Position numbers and translations under genes: made by a program. 64,000 nt of DNA from Dechloromonas hortensis (lineage in GTDB: Bacteria; Pseudomonadota; Gammaproteobacteria; Burkholderiales; Rhodocyclaceae). The stretch covers positions 310,001 through 374,000 of the forward strand of contig NZ_SSSQ01000001.1 of assembly GCF_009469765.1 (NCBI RefSeq), in the 5' to 3' direction. Of the stretch, positions 8,837 through 17,501 are shown piece after piece. The notes beneath the pieces were generated by a model that worked only from the letters and a program-made list of their open reading frames with translations, ran no database searches and was not told the origin of the DNA. The stretch's first letter is position 1. Each line of letters opens with the position of its first letter.

Positions 8837-9412
8837 ATGCCGCTTCCCATACAATCCGAATTGCTTGAACCGGCACCACTAACGGGGAAATCTCCCGCTC
8901 TTTCACTTTGGGTGCGAAGGACGCCAAACGTGTTCCGCGGCGTCCTTGAACTGGACTGCACGTCCAAGACAGTAGATGGGGCCGCTATCGCCGTCCGAGA
9001 TGCGGTGACTGCCGAGTATTCACCAGGTCTAATCGTCCCGTTCGCTTTCGGTGCGATCCTCCACTACACCCACATGTCGCCGAATGCCTCGGATGTGGAG
9101 CACCTGATAGATGATCGCGCTCGCGCAAGAGCCACTTGGCAATGGATCATCGTTGTGAACAGTTCATCAAAGCATGCGTACGGTGTTCACATGTGGATGC
9201 GTGGGTACCTTACCCCGGTGTATGAAACGCTGATCAAGCACTTCGAGAACTCGGGCTATGTCTGCCATAGCGTCACAAAACAGCCGAGTAAGTTCTGGAA
9301 CCGACTCTGGGGCACCATGGCAGCCCTGCTCAAGTTGCGCCCGGTTCTGGTCGCGCTCGGGGCAATTATTGTCGTAGTCAGTTTGTTACTCCGGCTGTTT
9401 TCGGGGGCTTAG
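8837..9412 (+). CDS. Unknown protein with C-terminal membrane anchor
   Basis: A 191-residue protein I do not recognise. The first 160 or so residues look soluble, with an HxxxRG-like segment (HMWMRGYLTPVYETLIKHFENSG) and FAFGAILHYTHMSPNASDVEHLIDDR. The last 25 residues (LRPVLVALGAIIVVVSLLLRLF) form a single membrane helix, so it is probably tail-anchored with the bulk in the cytoplasm. Codon use is intermediate. It sits between the DUF3800 and HEPN genes and may share their origin. Confidence 0.6.
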   Translation: MPLPIQSELLEPAPLTGKSPALSLWVRRTPNVFRGVLELDCTSKTVDGAAIAVRDAVTAEYSPGLIVPFAFGAILHYTHMSPNASDVEHLIDDRARARATWQWIIVVNSSSKHAYGVHMWMRGYLTPVYETLIKHFENSGYVCHSVTKQPSKFWNRLWGTMAALLKLRPVLVALGAIIVVVSLLLRLFSGA

Positions 9413-9439
9413 AAATGCTGCACAACCAATCATTCAAAC

Positions 9440-9996
9440 GTTAGAGATTTAAATGTCCCGCGCATACCAAGGTTTTGAATTCGGCATCAAGGACGCAGAA
9501 GAACTGCTCGCGCACTTTGACTCAATCAACACAAATCCACCTCCCGCGAATGCTGAAGTGCTGAAACGTGCCGGCCTTGTAATGGCGCTAACAGCATGGG
9601 AAACCTATGTCGAGGATAGGCTTCTTGAAGAGATGAATAAAAAGCTGGGTGTCGTCGCTGGTAGTTACGTCGGTGATTTTGTTTTAAAGAAGTTGTACAC
9701 CGATCTGAAGCAATTCCACAACCCAAGCTCTGATAAAACGAAACGTATTTTCCAAGAATACCTTGGCGTGGATGTCACCGAAGGATGGTCATGGGCCAAC
9801 TATGAACCCGAAAAAGCACGAGCCACTTTAAACAGTTGGATAGGTAAGCGCGGAGATGCCGTACACCGATCAAAACCACTAAATAACGGTTCGCCTGTCG
9901 CACATTTAATTAAGCGAGATGAACTGGAAAAGGTAATTCGCTTCATTAAAGACCTTGTAAAAGCCACCGACGTTTATGTTGATAACAATCTCTAAC
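9440..9996. repeat. 10-bp inverted repeat bracketing the HEPN gene
   Basis: GTTAGAGATT at 9440-9449 and its exact reverse complement AATCTCTAAC at 9987-9996 enclose the HEPN gene almost to the base; the right copy contains the stop codon. The left copy is preceded by TTCAAAC, giving a junction that resembles the L'-R' end of an integron attC site. Confidence 0.45.
9453..9995 (+). CDS. HEPN-domain protein (RiboL-PSP type), putative RNase
   Basis: A 180-residue, mostly helical protein of the RiboL-PSP-HEPN kind. The helix MALTAWETYVEDRLLEEMN and the catalytic-type motif RGDAVH (R-x4-H) near residue 133 fit HEPN ribonucleases. Such proteins serve as toxins or defence effectors, often with a partner antitoxin. 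The motif and fold are what I see; nuclease activity is inference. The only neighbours are the unknown anchored protein upstream and a backbone hydrolase on the other strand. Codon use is AT-rich. No antitoxin-like gene is adjacent. Confidence 0.75.
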   Translation: MSRAYQGFEFGIKDAEELLAHFDSINTNPPPANAEVLKRAGLVMALTAWETYVEDRLLEEMNKKLGVVAGSYVGDFVLKKLYTDLKQFHNPSSDKTKRIFQEYLGVDVTEGWSWANYEPEKARATLNSWIGKRGDAVHRSKPLNNGSPVAHLIKRDELEKVIRFIKDLVKATDVYVDNNL

Positions 9997-10192
9997 ATTA
10001 AGCTACAGAAAGCTCCTTTTCGAGCCTGATTTCCGGCAAAAAAAATGGCACAGGTTTGATCCGCCCCATTTTTCATTTTCATGCTATTTGACTGGTCGAC
10101 CGTAGCACTTACATCTTGGGCGAGCCTGCTGCCTCCCACTGAGGGAATTTCTCCCCTTTCCTCACCACCTGCCAAGAGGCCTCTCGTTAACG

Positions 10193-10936
10193 CTAGAGAA
10201 CGACCTGCGACCCAAGCTCCACCCGATTCGACGAAAATTTGTTGCCCTTGATCCACTCAAGCAACAGAGCACTGACCGCCTGGGGTTGATCAAGTGTCGC
10301 CAAGTGGCCGCACTGGGTGATGATTTCCAGCTTGGCGTGGCGGATTCCCTCGGCGATTTCGGTCGCCAATTCGGGCGGCGTGATCAGGTCGTCCTGGCCG
10401 CAGATCACCAGTGTCGGGCAGGTGATGCTGGCCAATGTCGGGCGACTGTCGGGGCGGCCGATGATCGCCCGCTGCTGGCGGGCAAAAACTTCCGCCCCCA
10501 GGCCGCTCGCCATCGACTGGATGACGCCCCGCACGGCGGGGAGATTCATCCGGTCGGGATGCACGAGCAGTGGCAGCAACTGTTCGGTCACCGCATCGAG
10601 GTCGCTGGCAGCAAGTTCGATCAGCACTTTGCGTTTGGCGCTGGCTTCCGGCGTATCGGGGCGCGCCGTCGTATCCATCAGCACCAGTCCGGCCACCCGC
10701 TCCGGTGCCTGGCGCATGATTTCGAAGGCGACGTAGCCGCCCAGCGACAGGCCAAGCAGCACAAAGCGCTTGGCCGAGGTCTGCTTGAGGACGCTCGCCG
10801 CCATTTCGGCAATCGTCTCGGCATTGCTCAGATCGCCCACCTCGACGGTAGCCACGGTCGATAAAGCGGCCACCTGTTCGGTAAAAACGCTCGCGTCATT
10901 GAGCAAGCCGGGTAACAACAAGATATTTGGTTGCAT
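10193..10936 (-). CDS. Alpha/beta hydrolase
   Basis: A 247-residue alpha/beta hydrolase. The nucleophile elbow is GLSLGGY (Ser near residue 75), the acid is probably in CGQDDLITP, and the catalytic His is in TQCGHLATLDQP. The start at 10936 is supported by AGGAGAAAAGC in front; an upstream in-frame start would add ten residues. The substrate is not evident. It resembles carboxylesterase or lactonase-like MhpC relatives. Confidence 0.85.
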   Translation of the reverse strand: MQPNILLLPGLLNDASVFTEQVAALSTVATVEVGDLSNAETIAEMAASVLKQTSAKRFVLLGLSLGGYVAFEIMRQAPERVAGLVLMDTTARPDTPEASAKRKVLIELAASDLDAVTEQLLPLLVHPDRMNLPAVRGVIQSMASGLGAEVFARQQRAIIGRPDSRPTLASITCPTLVICGQDDLITPPELATEIAEGIRHAKLEIITQCGHLATLDQPQAVSALLLEWIKGNKFSSNRVELGSQVVL

Positions 10937-11233
10937 GCTTTTCTCCTGAATTGCCAATGGGGCCACGCCTGGCCGGGGAAGGTGTCAAAGCCCGATCTAT
11001 CTCCGGCACAGCCGTGGCGCGTCGCCCGAATGCGAAGCCTGCCTTGAGTTTGCATGCAATAGGTGCAATAACTCAGTGTGCCGGCACACAGAACTCGTAA
11101 TTCGGCCCGCAGGAGGATCATCCTATTGCGCAGCCGGCCGGGCTTGGGTGCGCTGGGACACAGATCGCTGGCGAATTGCCGGTTAGGTTTGATTTCGCCC
11201 CTTTGTTCATCGCTTTCTCCCTTGGGAAGTGGC
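10937..11233. other. Divergent intergenic region
   Basis: About 297 bases separate the leftward hydrolase and the rightward SRPBCC gene. They should hold both promoters. I see no convincing RNA gene, repeat or hairpin; the open frame in the region has no coding character. Confidence 0.4.
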
Positions 11234-12241
11234 ATGGCTGAATATCACTTGCTGACTACCTGGCAAATCGAAGCACCGCTCGACGAGGTGTACGGGGCGA
11301 TTTACGACTCGCTGCACTGGCCGGACTGGTGGCCGGGCTTGCAGCAAGCAGAGCAGACTGCGCCTGGCGATGCCCGGGGAATCGGCTGCAAGCGGCGCTA
11401 TTCATGGCAGGGAGACTTACCTTATGCCGTGACTTTCGAGGTCAATGCGACCCGTATCGAAAACCTGCTGAACATCGAAGGGACGACCGAAGGCGATCTC
11501 GAAGGCACCGGCTGCTGGCATTTTCGCCAGCAGGATTCGCTCAGCACCGTTCAATTCGAGTGGCACGTCCGGACCACGAAATGGTGGTGGAAACTGCTCG
11601 AACCGGTGGCCCGCCCGATGTTCATCCGGAATCATGGTTTGCTGATGGCGCAGGGAGCGGCAGGTCTGGCCCGCCGGCTGCAGGCATCGCTGCGGCACCA
11701 GGAAAGCATCGACCTGACGGCTCGTCGCGCCCACTCGGCGGCGCCAAGAGAACTGCACGAAGGCGGACGGATCAGTCTGCCGATGTTGTTGTTTGCCGGC
11801 TTCTGGGCCGGCGTGATTGCCACCGGGGCACAACTCGCCTTGTGGTGGATGGCCGAACGCCCGCTTCTCGAAACGCTCTTTCGCGATGCGCGCCTGACCG
11901 CAGCCATCGTCATGGGCCCGGCGGTGTTGCCGCCGCCCTCGACGGCCCAGCTGGAAGTCCTGCTGATTGCCACCTTGATCCACTTCGCGCTCTCGGTGAC
12001 CTACGCGCTGATTCCGGCCACCCTTCATGACCGGATGAACGCCTGGCTGAGTCCGCTGGCCGGCGCCCTGTACGGCCTGGCCATCTATGTGATCAACCTA
12101 TATGGATTTACCGCGCTTTTCCCTTGGTTCGCCGTCAGCCGTGACGGGGCGACGCTGCTCACCCACCTTGTCTTCGGTATTGCGCTGATGGAGGGTTGCC
12201 GCTTCTACGCCCGGCGTTACCAGAACCCCGGAGGCGACTGA
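11234..12241 (+). CDS. SRPBCC (polyketide cyclase-like) domain fused to a membrane domain
   Basis: A 335-residue two-part protein. Residues 1-150 fit the SRPBCC/START-like ligand-binding fold (MAEYHLLTTWQIEAPLDEVYGAI, HWPDWWPG, FEWHVRTTKWWWKLLEP). Residues 180-330 hold about four membrane helices (LPMLLFAGFWAGVIATGAQLAL, LLIATLIHFALSVTYALI, LYGLAIYVINLYGF, LVFGIALMEG). The ATG at 11234 is chosen because it begins the SRPBCC domain; the longer upstream frame encodes nothing recognisable. The fusion may put a hydrophobic-ligand domain at the membrane. Function is unknown. Confidence 0.75.
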   Translation: MAEYHLLTTWQIEAPLDEVYGAIYDSLHWPDWWPGLQQAEQTAPGDARGIGCKRRYSWQGDLPYAVTFEVNATRIENLLNIEGTTEGDLEGTGCWHFRQQDSLSTVQFEWHVRTTKWWWKLLEPVARPMFIRNHGLLMAQGAAGLARRLQASLRHQESIDLTARRAHSAAPRELHEGGRISLPMLLFAGFWAGVIATGAQLALWWMAERPLLETLFRDARLTAAIVMGPAVLPPPSTAQLEVLLIATLIHFALSVTYALIPATLHDRMNAWLSPLAGALYGLAIYVINLYGFTALFPWFAVSRDGATLLTHLVFGIALMEGCRFYARRYQNPGGD

Positions 12242-12278
12242 CGTTGCGGCACATAAGCGCAGGAATTTGGTGGCTGGC

Positions 12279-12953
12279 CTAGTCGTCCGCCGTGTCGCCG
12301 CGCCATTCGTCGCCCCATTCGGCGACGAAATCGTCGCGGAAGGCGCGCAGCCAGGCCAGCCGGCGTTCGCCCATGGCGCGGCCGGCGGCCGTGCTCATCG
12401 TCGCCGGCAAGGTCGCCAGTTTGACTTCGATGTGATCGAGGGCGTAGGTTCGGTCGTCCATCGCCCGGGCCCGGCCCAGCGGGTCGCTCGGGTGGGCCAG
12501 CGCGCTGCCCATCCGGCCGGCGGTGTAATAGAGCCGGGCCAGGCCGACGGCGCCCAGTGCATCGAGCCGGTCGGCGTCCTGCACGATGCGCGCTTCGATG
12601 GTGAGCGGCGCGATGCCGGCTGAAAAGCTGTGGGCCTCTATGGCATGCGCCAGCCCGGCCAGCTTGTCGGCCGGGAAACCGAGCTTGCCGAGTTCGTCGC
12701 AAGCCCGGACGGCCGCCTGGCGCGAGGCGAGGTGACGCTGGGGATCGTTCTTCGGCAGATTGACCAGATCGTGCAGATAGCAGGCGGCGAGCACGATCAG
12801 GGCGTCGGCAGCGGGGTAGTCCTTGAGCAGCGCCTGGGCGTTTTTCCAGACCCGGTGCAGATGGTTCAGGTCGTGCGCGCCGTCGTCCGCCGCATCGGCG
12901 ACAGCCAGTTGCATCAGGCGCGCGCGCCAGGGATCGAGGTCATTCATCGGCAT
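12279..12953 (-). CDS. HD-domain phosphohydrolase
   Basis: A 224-residue HD-superfamily protein. Metal ligands are visible as DLNHLHRVW near residue 30, the HD pair in CYLHDLVN near residue 60, EAHSF near residue 105 and the D of VQDADRLDALGAVG. The layout matches YedJ/YpgQ-type phosphohydrolases, which act on nucleotides or small phosphoesters. A second Met two codons in is an equally good start. Confidence 0.85.
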   Translation of the reverse strand: MPMNDLDPWRARLMQLAVADAADDGAHDLNHLHRVWKNAQALLKDYPAADALIVLAACYLHDLVNLPKNDPQRHLASRQAAVRACDELGKLGFPADKLAGLAHAIEAHSFSAGIAPLTIEARIVQDADRLDALGAVGLARLYYTAGRMGSALAHPSDPLGRARAMDDRTYALDHIEVKLATLPATMSTAAGRAMGERRLAWLRAFRDDFVAEWGDEWRGDTADD

Positions 12954-13025
12954 CTGTTTGCCCGGGCCCGGGCGGCAAGTTTGGCAAAAGGGCCGGGCGC
13001 CAACCCGACCCCGGCGGTCAACTGC

Positions 13026-14111
13026 CTATTTAACGCGGATTCCCGGTTGTGGCAAGGAACGCCAGTATTGCGGCGGCACTACCACCTGGGCGCCGAGCTC
13101 GGTGGCGGCATGCCAGGGCCAGCGCGGGTCGTAGAGGATGCCGCGGGCCAGCGCCACCATGTCGGCCTGGCCGGAGGCGACGATCGCTTCGGCCTGGGCG
13201 GCTTCGGTAATCATGCCGACGGCGATGGTCGGCAAGCCGCTTTCCCGGCGAATCCGTTCGGCCAGCGCCACCTGATAGCCCGGACCGACCGTGATCTGCT
13301 GCTGCGGCGACAGGCCGCCGCTGGAGACATGGATGAAGTCACAGCCCAGTTCGCGCAAGGCCTTGGCGAAGACGACGCTCTGCTCGACATCCCAGCCGCC
13401 GGCCACCCAGTCGGTCGCCGAAATGCGGATACCGAGCGCCAGCGTCGGCACGGCGGCGCGGACGGCGGCAAAGACGGCAAGCGGGAAACGCAGGCGGTTT
13501 TCCAGCGAACCGCCGTACTGGTCGTCGCGCCTGTTGGCCAAGGGCGACAGGAACTGGTGCAGCAGGTAGCCATGCGCGGCGTGGATTTCGATGGCATCGA
13601 TGCCGAGCCGCTGTGCCCGTTGGGCGGCGCTGACGAAAGCGGCCAGCACGCGGTCGAGGCCGGCCTGATCGAGCGCCTGCGGGGCCGGCTCATTGGGTTG
13701 AAACGGGATGGCCGAGGGCGCCACGGTCGGCCAGCCGCCTTCACTGGGCGGCACCAGGCCACCGCCCTGCCAGGGTACATGGTTGGAGGCCTTGCGGCCG
13801 GCATGGGCGAGCTGGATGGCGATCGGCATCGAGGAATGGCTGCGCACGGCGGTCAACACCCGGCCGAGGGCATTTTCCGTGGCGTCCGACCACAGGCCGA
13901 GATCGGCCGGCGAAATACGGCCTTCCGGTTCGACCGCAGTGGCTTCGATGATCAGCAGGCCGGCGCCGGAATGGCTCAAGTTGCCGTAGTGCATCAGGTG
14001 CCAGTCGGTCGCTTCGCCGTTGTCGGCCGAGTACTGGCACATCGGCGCGATCGCGATGCGGTTGGGCAGGCGCAGCGGGCCGATCGAATAGGGGGTGAAC
14101 AGCTGGCTCAT
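13026..14111 (-). CDS. Old Yellow Enzyme family NADH:flavin oxidoreductase (NamA/YqjM-like)
   Basis: A 361-residue FMN-dependent ene-reductase of the YqjM subgroup. Motifs: LFTPYSIGPLRLPNRIAIAPMCQYSA at the N-terminus with the Cys typical of this subgroup, LMHYGNLSHSGAGLLIIEATAV, IQLAHAGRK, DAIEIHAAHGYLLHQFLSP and RDDQYGGSLENRLRF. These enzymes reduce activated C=C bonds in enals, enones and quinones. The start at 14111 follows a good ribosome site. It lies beside a quinone oxidoreductase-like gene on the same strand and may be cotranscribed with it. Confidence 0.9.
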   Translation of the reverse strand: MSQLFTPYSIGPLRLPNRIAIAPMCQYSADNGEATDWHLMHYGNLSHSGAGLLIIEATAVEPEGRISPADLGLWSDATENALGRVLTAVRSHSSMPIAIQLAHAGRKASNHVPWQGGGLVPPSEGGWPTVAPSAIPFQPNEPAPQALDQAGLDRVLAAFVSAAQRAQRLGIDAIEIHAAHGYLLHQFLSPLANRRDDQYGGSLENRLRFPLAVFAAVRAAVPTLALGIRISATDWVAGGWDVEQSVVFAKALRELGCDFIHVSSGGLSPQQQITVGPGYQVALAERIRRESGLPTIAVGMITEAAQAEAIVASGQADMVALARGILYDPRWPWHAATELGAQVVVPPQYWRSLPQPGIRVK

Positions 14112-14142
14112 GGGCGTTTCCTTAATTGTGTGGGCGGACATC

Positions 14143-15156
14143 TCAAAAACCTTCAAGCACGATCTTGCCGATACTGCGGCCGCTTTCGAGAATGCGGTGG
14201 GCCTGGCGCAGATTGGCGGCGTTGATCCGGCCGAGATGCTGCTGTGCCGTGCTGCGGATCACGCCCTGCTCGACCAGGCGCGCCAGTTCGTCGAGCAGGC
14301 GATGCTGCGCCACCATGTCGGCAGTCTGGAACAGCGAACGGGTGAACATCAATTCCCAGTGCAAGCTCAGGCTCTTGCGTTTGAGCAGGCGGACATCGAT
14401 CGGTTCCGGATCGTCGATCAGCGCCAGCTTGCCTTGCGGCGCGAGAATTTCGACCAGTTCGGGGAAATGGCGGTCGGTCTGGGTCAGGCTGATCACGTAG
14501 CCGACCGGCGGCAGCTTCAGGGCCGCCACTTGCGGCAGCATCGGCTGGCTATGGTCGATCACCTGATGCGCACCGAGTTCACTGACCCAGGCGCGGGTTT
14601 CCGGCCGCGAGGCGGTGGCGATCACGGTCAGGTCGGTCAACTGGCGGGCGAGCTGGATCAGCACCGAGCCGACCCCGCCGGCGGCGCCGACGATGAGCAG
14701 GCTGGCCGGCTGCCCGGCCCCGGCCAGCGGCACTTGCAGGCGGTCGAAGAGCAGTTCCCAGGCGGTGATGCCGGTCAGCGGCAGAGCGGCCGCCTCGGCC
14801 GGCGCGATGCCTTGCGGCGCATGCCCGACCAGGCGTTCGTCGACCAGGTGGAATTCACTGTTGCTGCCGGCCCGGTCGATGGCGCCGGCGTACCAGACGG
14901 CATCGCCCGCCTTGAACAACGACACCTCCGGCCCGACTTCGCGGACGATGCCGACCGCGTCCCAGCCGAGTACCTTGTATTCGCCGGCGGCCGGGGCCGC
15001 GCTACGGCGCACCTTGGTATCGACCGGATTGACCGAAATCGCCTGCACCTCGACCAGCAGGTCGCGGCCGGTGGCCTGCGGCCGCGGCAGTTCGATGTCG
15101 AGCAGACTGTCGGGAGCGTCGAGCGGGCCGGGTTGGCGGTAAGCGATGGCTTTCAT
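14143..15156 (-). CDS. Zinc-less alcohol dehydrogenase / quinone oxidoreductase family
   Basis: A 337-residue medium-chain dehydrogenase of the zinc-binding alcohol dehydrogenase-like family. MKAIAYRQPG opens the GroES-like domain, VLGWDAVGIVREVG follows, and the Rossmann motif LLIVGAAGGVGSVLIQLARQL binds NAD(P)H. Structural and catalytic zinc ligands of classical alcohol dehydrogenases are absent, pointing to quinone or enone reduction. It is divergent from a LysR regulator, which probably controls it and perhaps the Old Yellow Enzyme gene downstream. Confidence 0.88.
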   Translation of the reverse strand: MKAIAYRQPGPLDAPDSLLDIELPRPQATGRDLLVEVQAISVNPVDTKVRRSAAPAAGEYKVLGWDAVGIVREVGPEVSLFKAGDAVWYAGAIDRAGSNSEFHLVDERLVGHAPQGIAPAEAAALPLTGITAWELLFDRLQVPLAGAGQPASLLIVGAAGGVGSVLIQLARQLTDLTVIATASRPETRAWVSELGAHQVIDHSQPMLPQVAALKLPPVGYVISLTQTDRHFPELVEILAPQGKLALIDDPEPIDVRLLKRKSLSLHWELMFTRSLFQTADMVAQHRLLDELARLVEQGVIRSTAQQHLGRINAANLRQAHRILESGRSIGKIVLEGF

Positions 15157-15227
15157 GGGGCACCTTGCAGAAGTTTGGATGCAGCGAGTGTAGGCCTCGG
15201 CCAGCCGCTTGATAATCCGCCGCTCGC

Positions 15228-15242
15228 TTGATTTAATATCAA
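15228..15242. promoter_or_regulatory. Putative LysR operator
   Basis: TTGATTTAATATCAA is a perfect interrupted dyad (TTGAT-N5-ATCAA) and fits the T-N11-A LysR box. It lies in the AT-rich part of the gap between the LysR gene and the divergent dehydrogenase gene, 26 bases before the LysR start, where autoregulatory LysR sites usually lie. Confidence 0.6.
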
Positions 15243-15267
15243 AATATTTTTGAAAATAGGCGGCAGC

Positions 15268-16155
15268 ATGCTCAATCTGGCCGACATCCAGCTCTTCATC
15301 CGGGTCAGCGAAAGCGGCGGCATCAGCGGTGCGGCGCGTGCCTTGGGCCTGACGCCGGCCGCCGCCAGCGCCGCCATCAAGCGCCTGGAACGGCAGGTGG
15401 CCAGCCAGTTGTTCGAGCGCTCGACCCGCTCACTACGGTTAACGCAGGCCGGCGAGGATTTTCTCGGCTACTGCCGGCAGTCGGTGCTGGCCCTGGAGGA
15501 AGGGCTGGCCGCATTACGCGACGGGCGCGAGGAACTCTCCGGCGAAATCCATCTCGGCGCTCCATCCGATCTTGGCCGCGACCGCCTGGACCGGATGCTC
15601 GAACCCTTTCGCCAGCGCCACCCGCAGATCCGGCTGATCATGCACCTCTCGGACGGGATCCACGACCTCTATCGCAACCCGATCGACCTCGTGCTGCGCT
15701 ACGGCCTGCTCCGCGACTCGACGCTGATCGCCCGCAAGCTGTGCGACAACAGCCGGGCGGTGTGCGCGGCGCCGGCCTATCTGGCGCGGGCCGGGCGGCC
15801 GGCGAACTTCGAAGATCTCGCCGAGCACAACTGCATCTGCTTCTACCGCAACGGCGAGCCCTACAACCGCTGGCGGCTGTTCGATCAGGGCCAGGCGCGG
15901 GAAGTGGTGGTCAGCGGCGACCGCGCCGCCGACGACGGGGCGATGGTCCGCCAGTGGGCGCTGCAGGGCTGCGGCATCGTCTACAAGTCGCGGCTCGACA
16001 TCGCCGACGATCTGGCCAGCGGCCGGCTGATCGACCTCTTTCCCGAGGCGCAATGCGAACCGGGACCGCTCTTCGCCGTCTATCCCAGCCGCCAGTATCA
16101 GCCGGCCCGGCTGCAGGCCCTGCTCGAATTCCTGCAGGGCGCCTTCGCGGCTTAG
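15268..16155 (+). CDS. LysR-family transcriptional regulator
   Basis: A 295-residue LysR-type regulator. The N-terminal winged helix-turn-helix (MLNLADIQLFIRVSESGGISGAARAL, then SAAIKRLERQVASQLFERSTRSLRLT) is followed by a periplasmic-binding-like effector domain. The ATG at 15268 is better than the TTG six codons earlier because it starts the helix-turn-helix at the usual place. It is close in style to the CrgA/DmlR group. The target is probably the divergent dehydrogenase gene; the effector is unknown. Confidence 0.9.
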   Translation: MLNLADIQLFIRVSESGGISGAARALGLTPAAASAAIKRLERQVASQLFERSTRSLRLTQAGEDFLGYCRQSVLALEEGLAALRDGREELSGEIHLGAPSDLGRDRLDRMLEPFRQRHPQIRLIMHLSDGIHDLYRNPIDLVLRYGLLRDSTLIARKLCDNSRAVCAAPAYLARAGRPANFEDLAEHNCICFYRNGEPYNRWRLFDQGQAREVVVSGDRAADDGAMVRQWALQGCGIVYKSRLDIADDLASGRLIDLFPEAQCEPGPLFAVYPSRQYQPARLQALLEFLQGAFAA

Positions 16156-16179
16156 AGCAGCCCTGATTTATTCAAAAAT

Positions 16180-16246
16180 GTCATTCCCGCGCAGGCGGGA
16201 ATCCATAAAAATCAACGAACTGAATCCCCGCCTACGCGGGGATGAC
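16180..16246. repeat. Paired GTCATTCCCGC palindromes (REP/dRS3-like)
   Basis: ATTCCCGC-GCAG-GCGGGAAT (16183-16202) and ATCCCCGC-CTAC-GCGGGGAT (16224-16243) are two hairpins, and the outer GTCAT/ATGAC ends also pair, so the whole 67 bases can fold as one structure. The motif resembles repeats known in many betaproteobacteria and the Neisseria dRS3 element. It lies between convergent lysR and moeA and may terminate both. Confidence 0.75.
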
Positions 16247-16264
16247 GAATATTTCAGCGTCTCC

Positions 16265-17497
16265 CTAGAACAGCCCTTCGAAGAGCTGGACCTGGACGCT
16301 GTCGCCGGCCTGCACGCCGGCGCAGTCTTCCGGCAGGATGACGAAACAGTTGGCCTCGGACATCGAACGCAGCACGCCGGAGCCCTGGTTGCCGGTGGTT
16401 TTGACCTGCCAGTGACCGTCCACCGCAGCAATCGCGCCGCGCAGGTATTCCCGCCGGCCCGGCTGCTTCTTGATCGGATTGGCGGCAACCACCGTCAGCA
16501 ACGGGCGCTGCGGCAGCGGGTCCTGGCCGGACAGGCGGCGCAGCGCATCGAGCGCGAACTGCGTGTAGCTGACCATCACGGCGACCGGGTTGCCGGGCAG
16601 ACCGAACAGCCAGGCCTGACCGATGCGGCCGAAAGCCATCGGCCGGCCGGGCTTGATGTTCAGTTTCCAGAACTTGACCTGGCCGAGCTTGGCGAGAATT
16701 TCACGGACGAAATCGGCTTCACCGACCGACACGCCGCCGGTCGTGATGATCGCATCGGCGATCTGGGCTGCTTCGACCAGCGTCGCTTCGAGCGCCGCCG
16801 GCTGGTCGGGGACGACGCCGAGATCGATGACGTCGGCACCGAGGCGGGCGAGCAGGCCGTGCAATGTGTAGCGGTTGCTGTCGTAGATCTGGCCGGGGGC
16901 CAGCGGCTGGCCGATCGAAGCCAGTTCGTCGCCGGTCGAGAAGAAGGCGACGCGCAAGCGGCGCTTGACCGCCACTTCGCCGATGCCGAGCGAGGCGATC
17001 AGGCCCAGCTCAGCCGGCCCGATCAGTTTGCCGGCGGCCAGTGCGACGGCGCCCCGGGCGAGATCCTCGCCGGCTCGCCGGGTATTCTGGCCGGCCCGCT
17101 GGCCGGCCGGGACGATAACCACCGAGCCGTCCAGGCGCGTCACTTCCTGGACGACGACGCTGTCGGCGCCGGCCGGCAGCACGGCACCGGTCATGATGCG
17201 CACCGCCTGTCCCTTGCCGACCTGGCCGGAGAAGGCGTTGCCGGCGAAGGCGGTGCCGACGACATTCAGTCGTGTCTCGCCGTCGGGCGCCAGGCTGTCG
17301 AAGCGGATCGCGTAGCCGTCCATCGCCGAGTTGTCATGGGCCGGTACGTCGTGCGGCGCGATGATGTCGGCGGCCAGGATGCGGCCCAGCGCACTGCGCA
17401 CGGGCACCAATTCATGGCCGGCAATCGGCGTGATTTCGGCCAGCATGCGCTGACAGGCTTCGGCAGCGGACAGGGAAGGATTGGCGTGCTCGCTCAT
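16265..17497 (-). CDS. moeA: Molybdopterin molybdotransferase MoeA, probably tungsten-dedicated
   Basis: A 410-residue MoeA. Motifs include VPAHDNSAMDGYAIRFDSL, RIMTGAVLPAGADSVV, FFSTGDELAS with IYDSNRYTL, TTGGVSVGEADFV, KLNIKPGRPMAFGRIG and LFGLPGNPVAVMVSY. The enzyme inserts the metal into adenylylated molybdopterin. The start at 17497 follows the tupA stop by four bases, so it is the last gene of the tupBCA-moeA transcript. This linkage suggests, but does not prove, that this copy handles tungsten for the aldehyde oxidoreductase encoded about 20 kb away. Confidence 0.93.
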   Translation of the reverse strand: MSEHANPSLSAAEACQRMLAEITPIAGHELVPVRSALGRILAADIIAPHDVPAHDNSAMDGYAIRFDSLAPDGETRLNVVGTAFAGNAFSGQVGKGQAVRIMTGAVLPAGADSVVVQEVTRLDGSVVIVPAGQRAGQNTRRAGEDLARGAVALAAGKLIGPAELGLIASLGIGEVAVKRRLRVAFFSTGDELASIGQPLAPGQIYDSNRYTLHGLLARLGADVIDLGVVPDQPAALEATLVEAAQIADAIITTGGVSVGEADFVREILAKLGQVKFWKLNIKPGRPMAFGRIGQAWLFGLPGNPVAVMVSYTQFALDALRRLSGQDPLPQRPLLTVVAANPIKKQPGRREYLRGAIAAVDGHWQVKTTGNQGSGVLRSMSEANCFVILPEDCAGVQAGDSVQVQLFEGLF

Positions 17498-17501
17498 CGT
17501 G

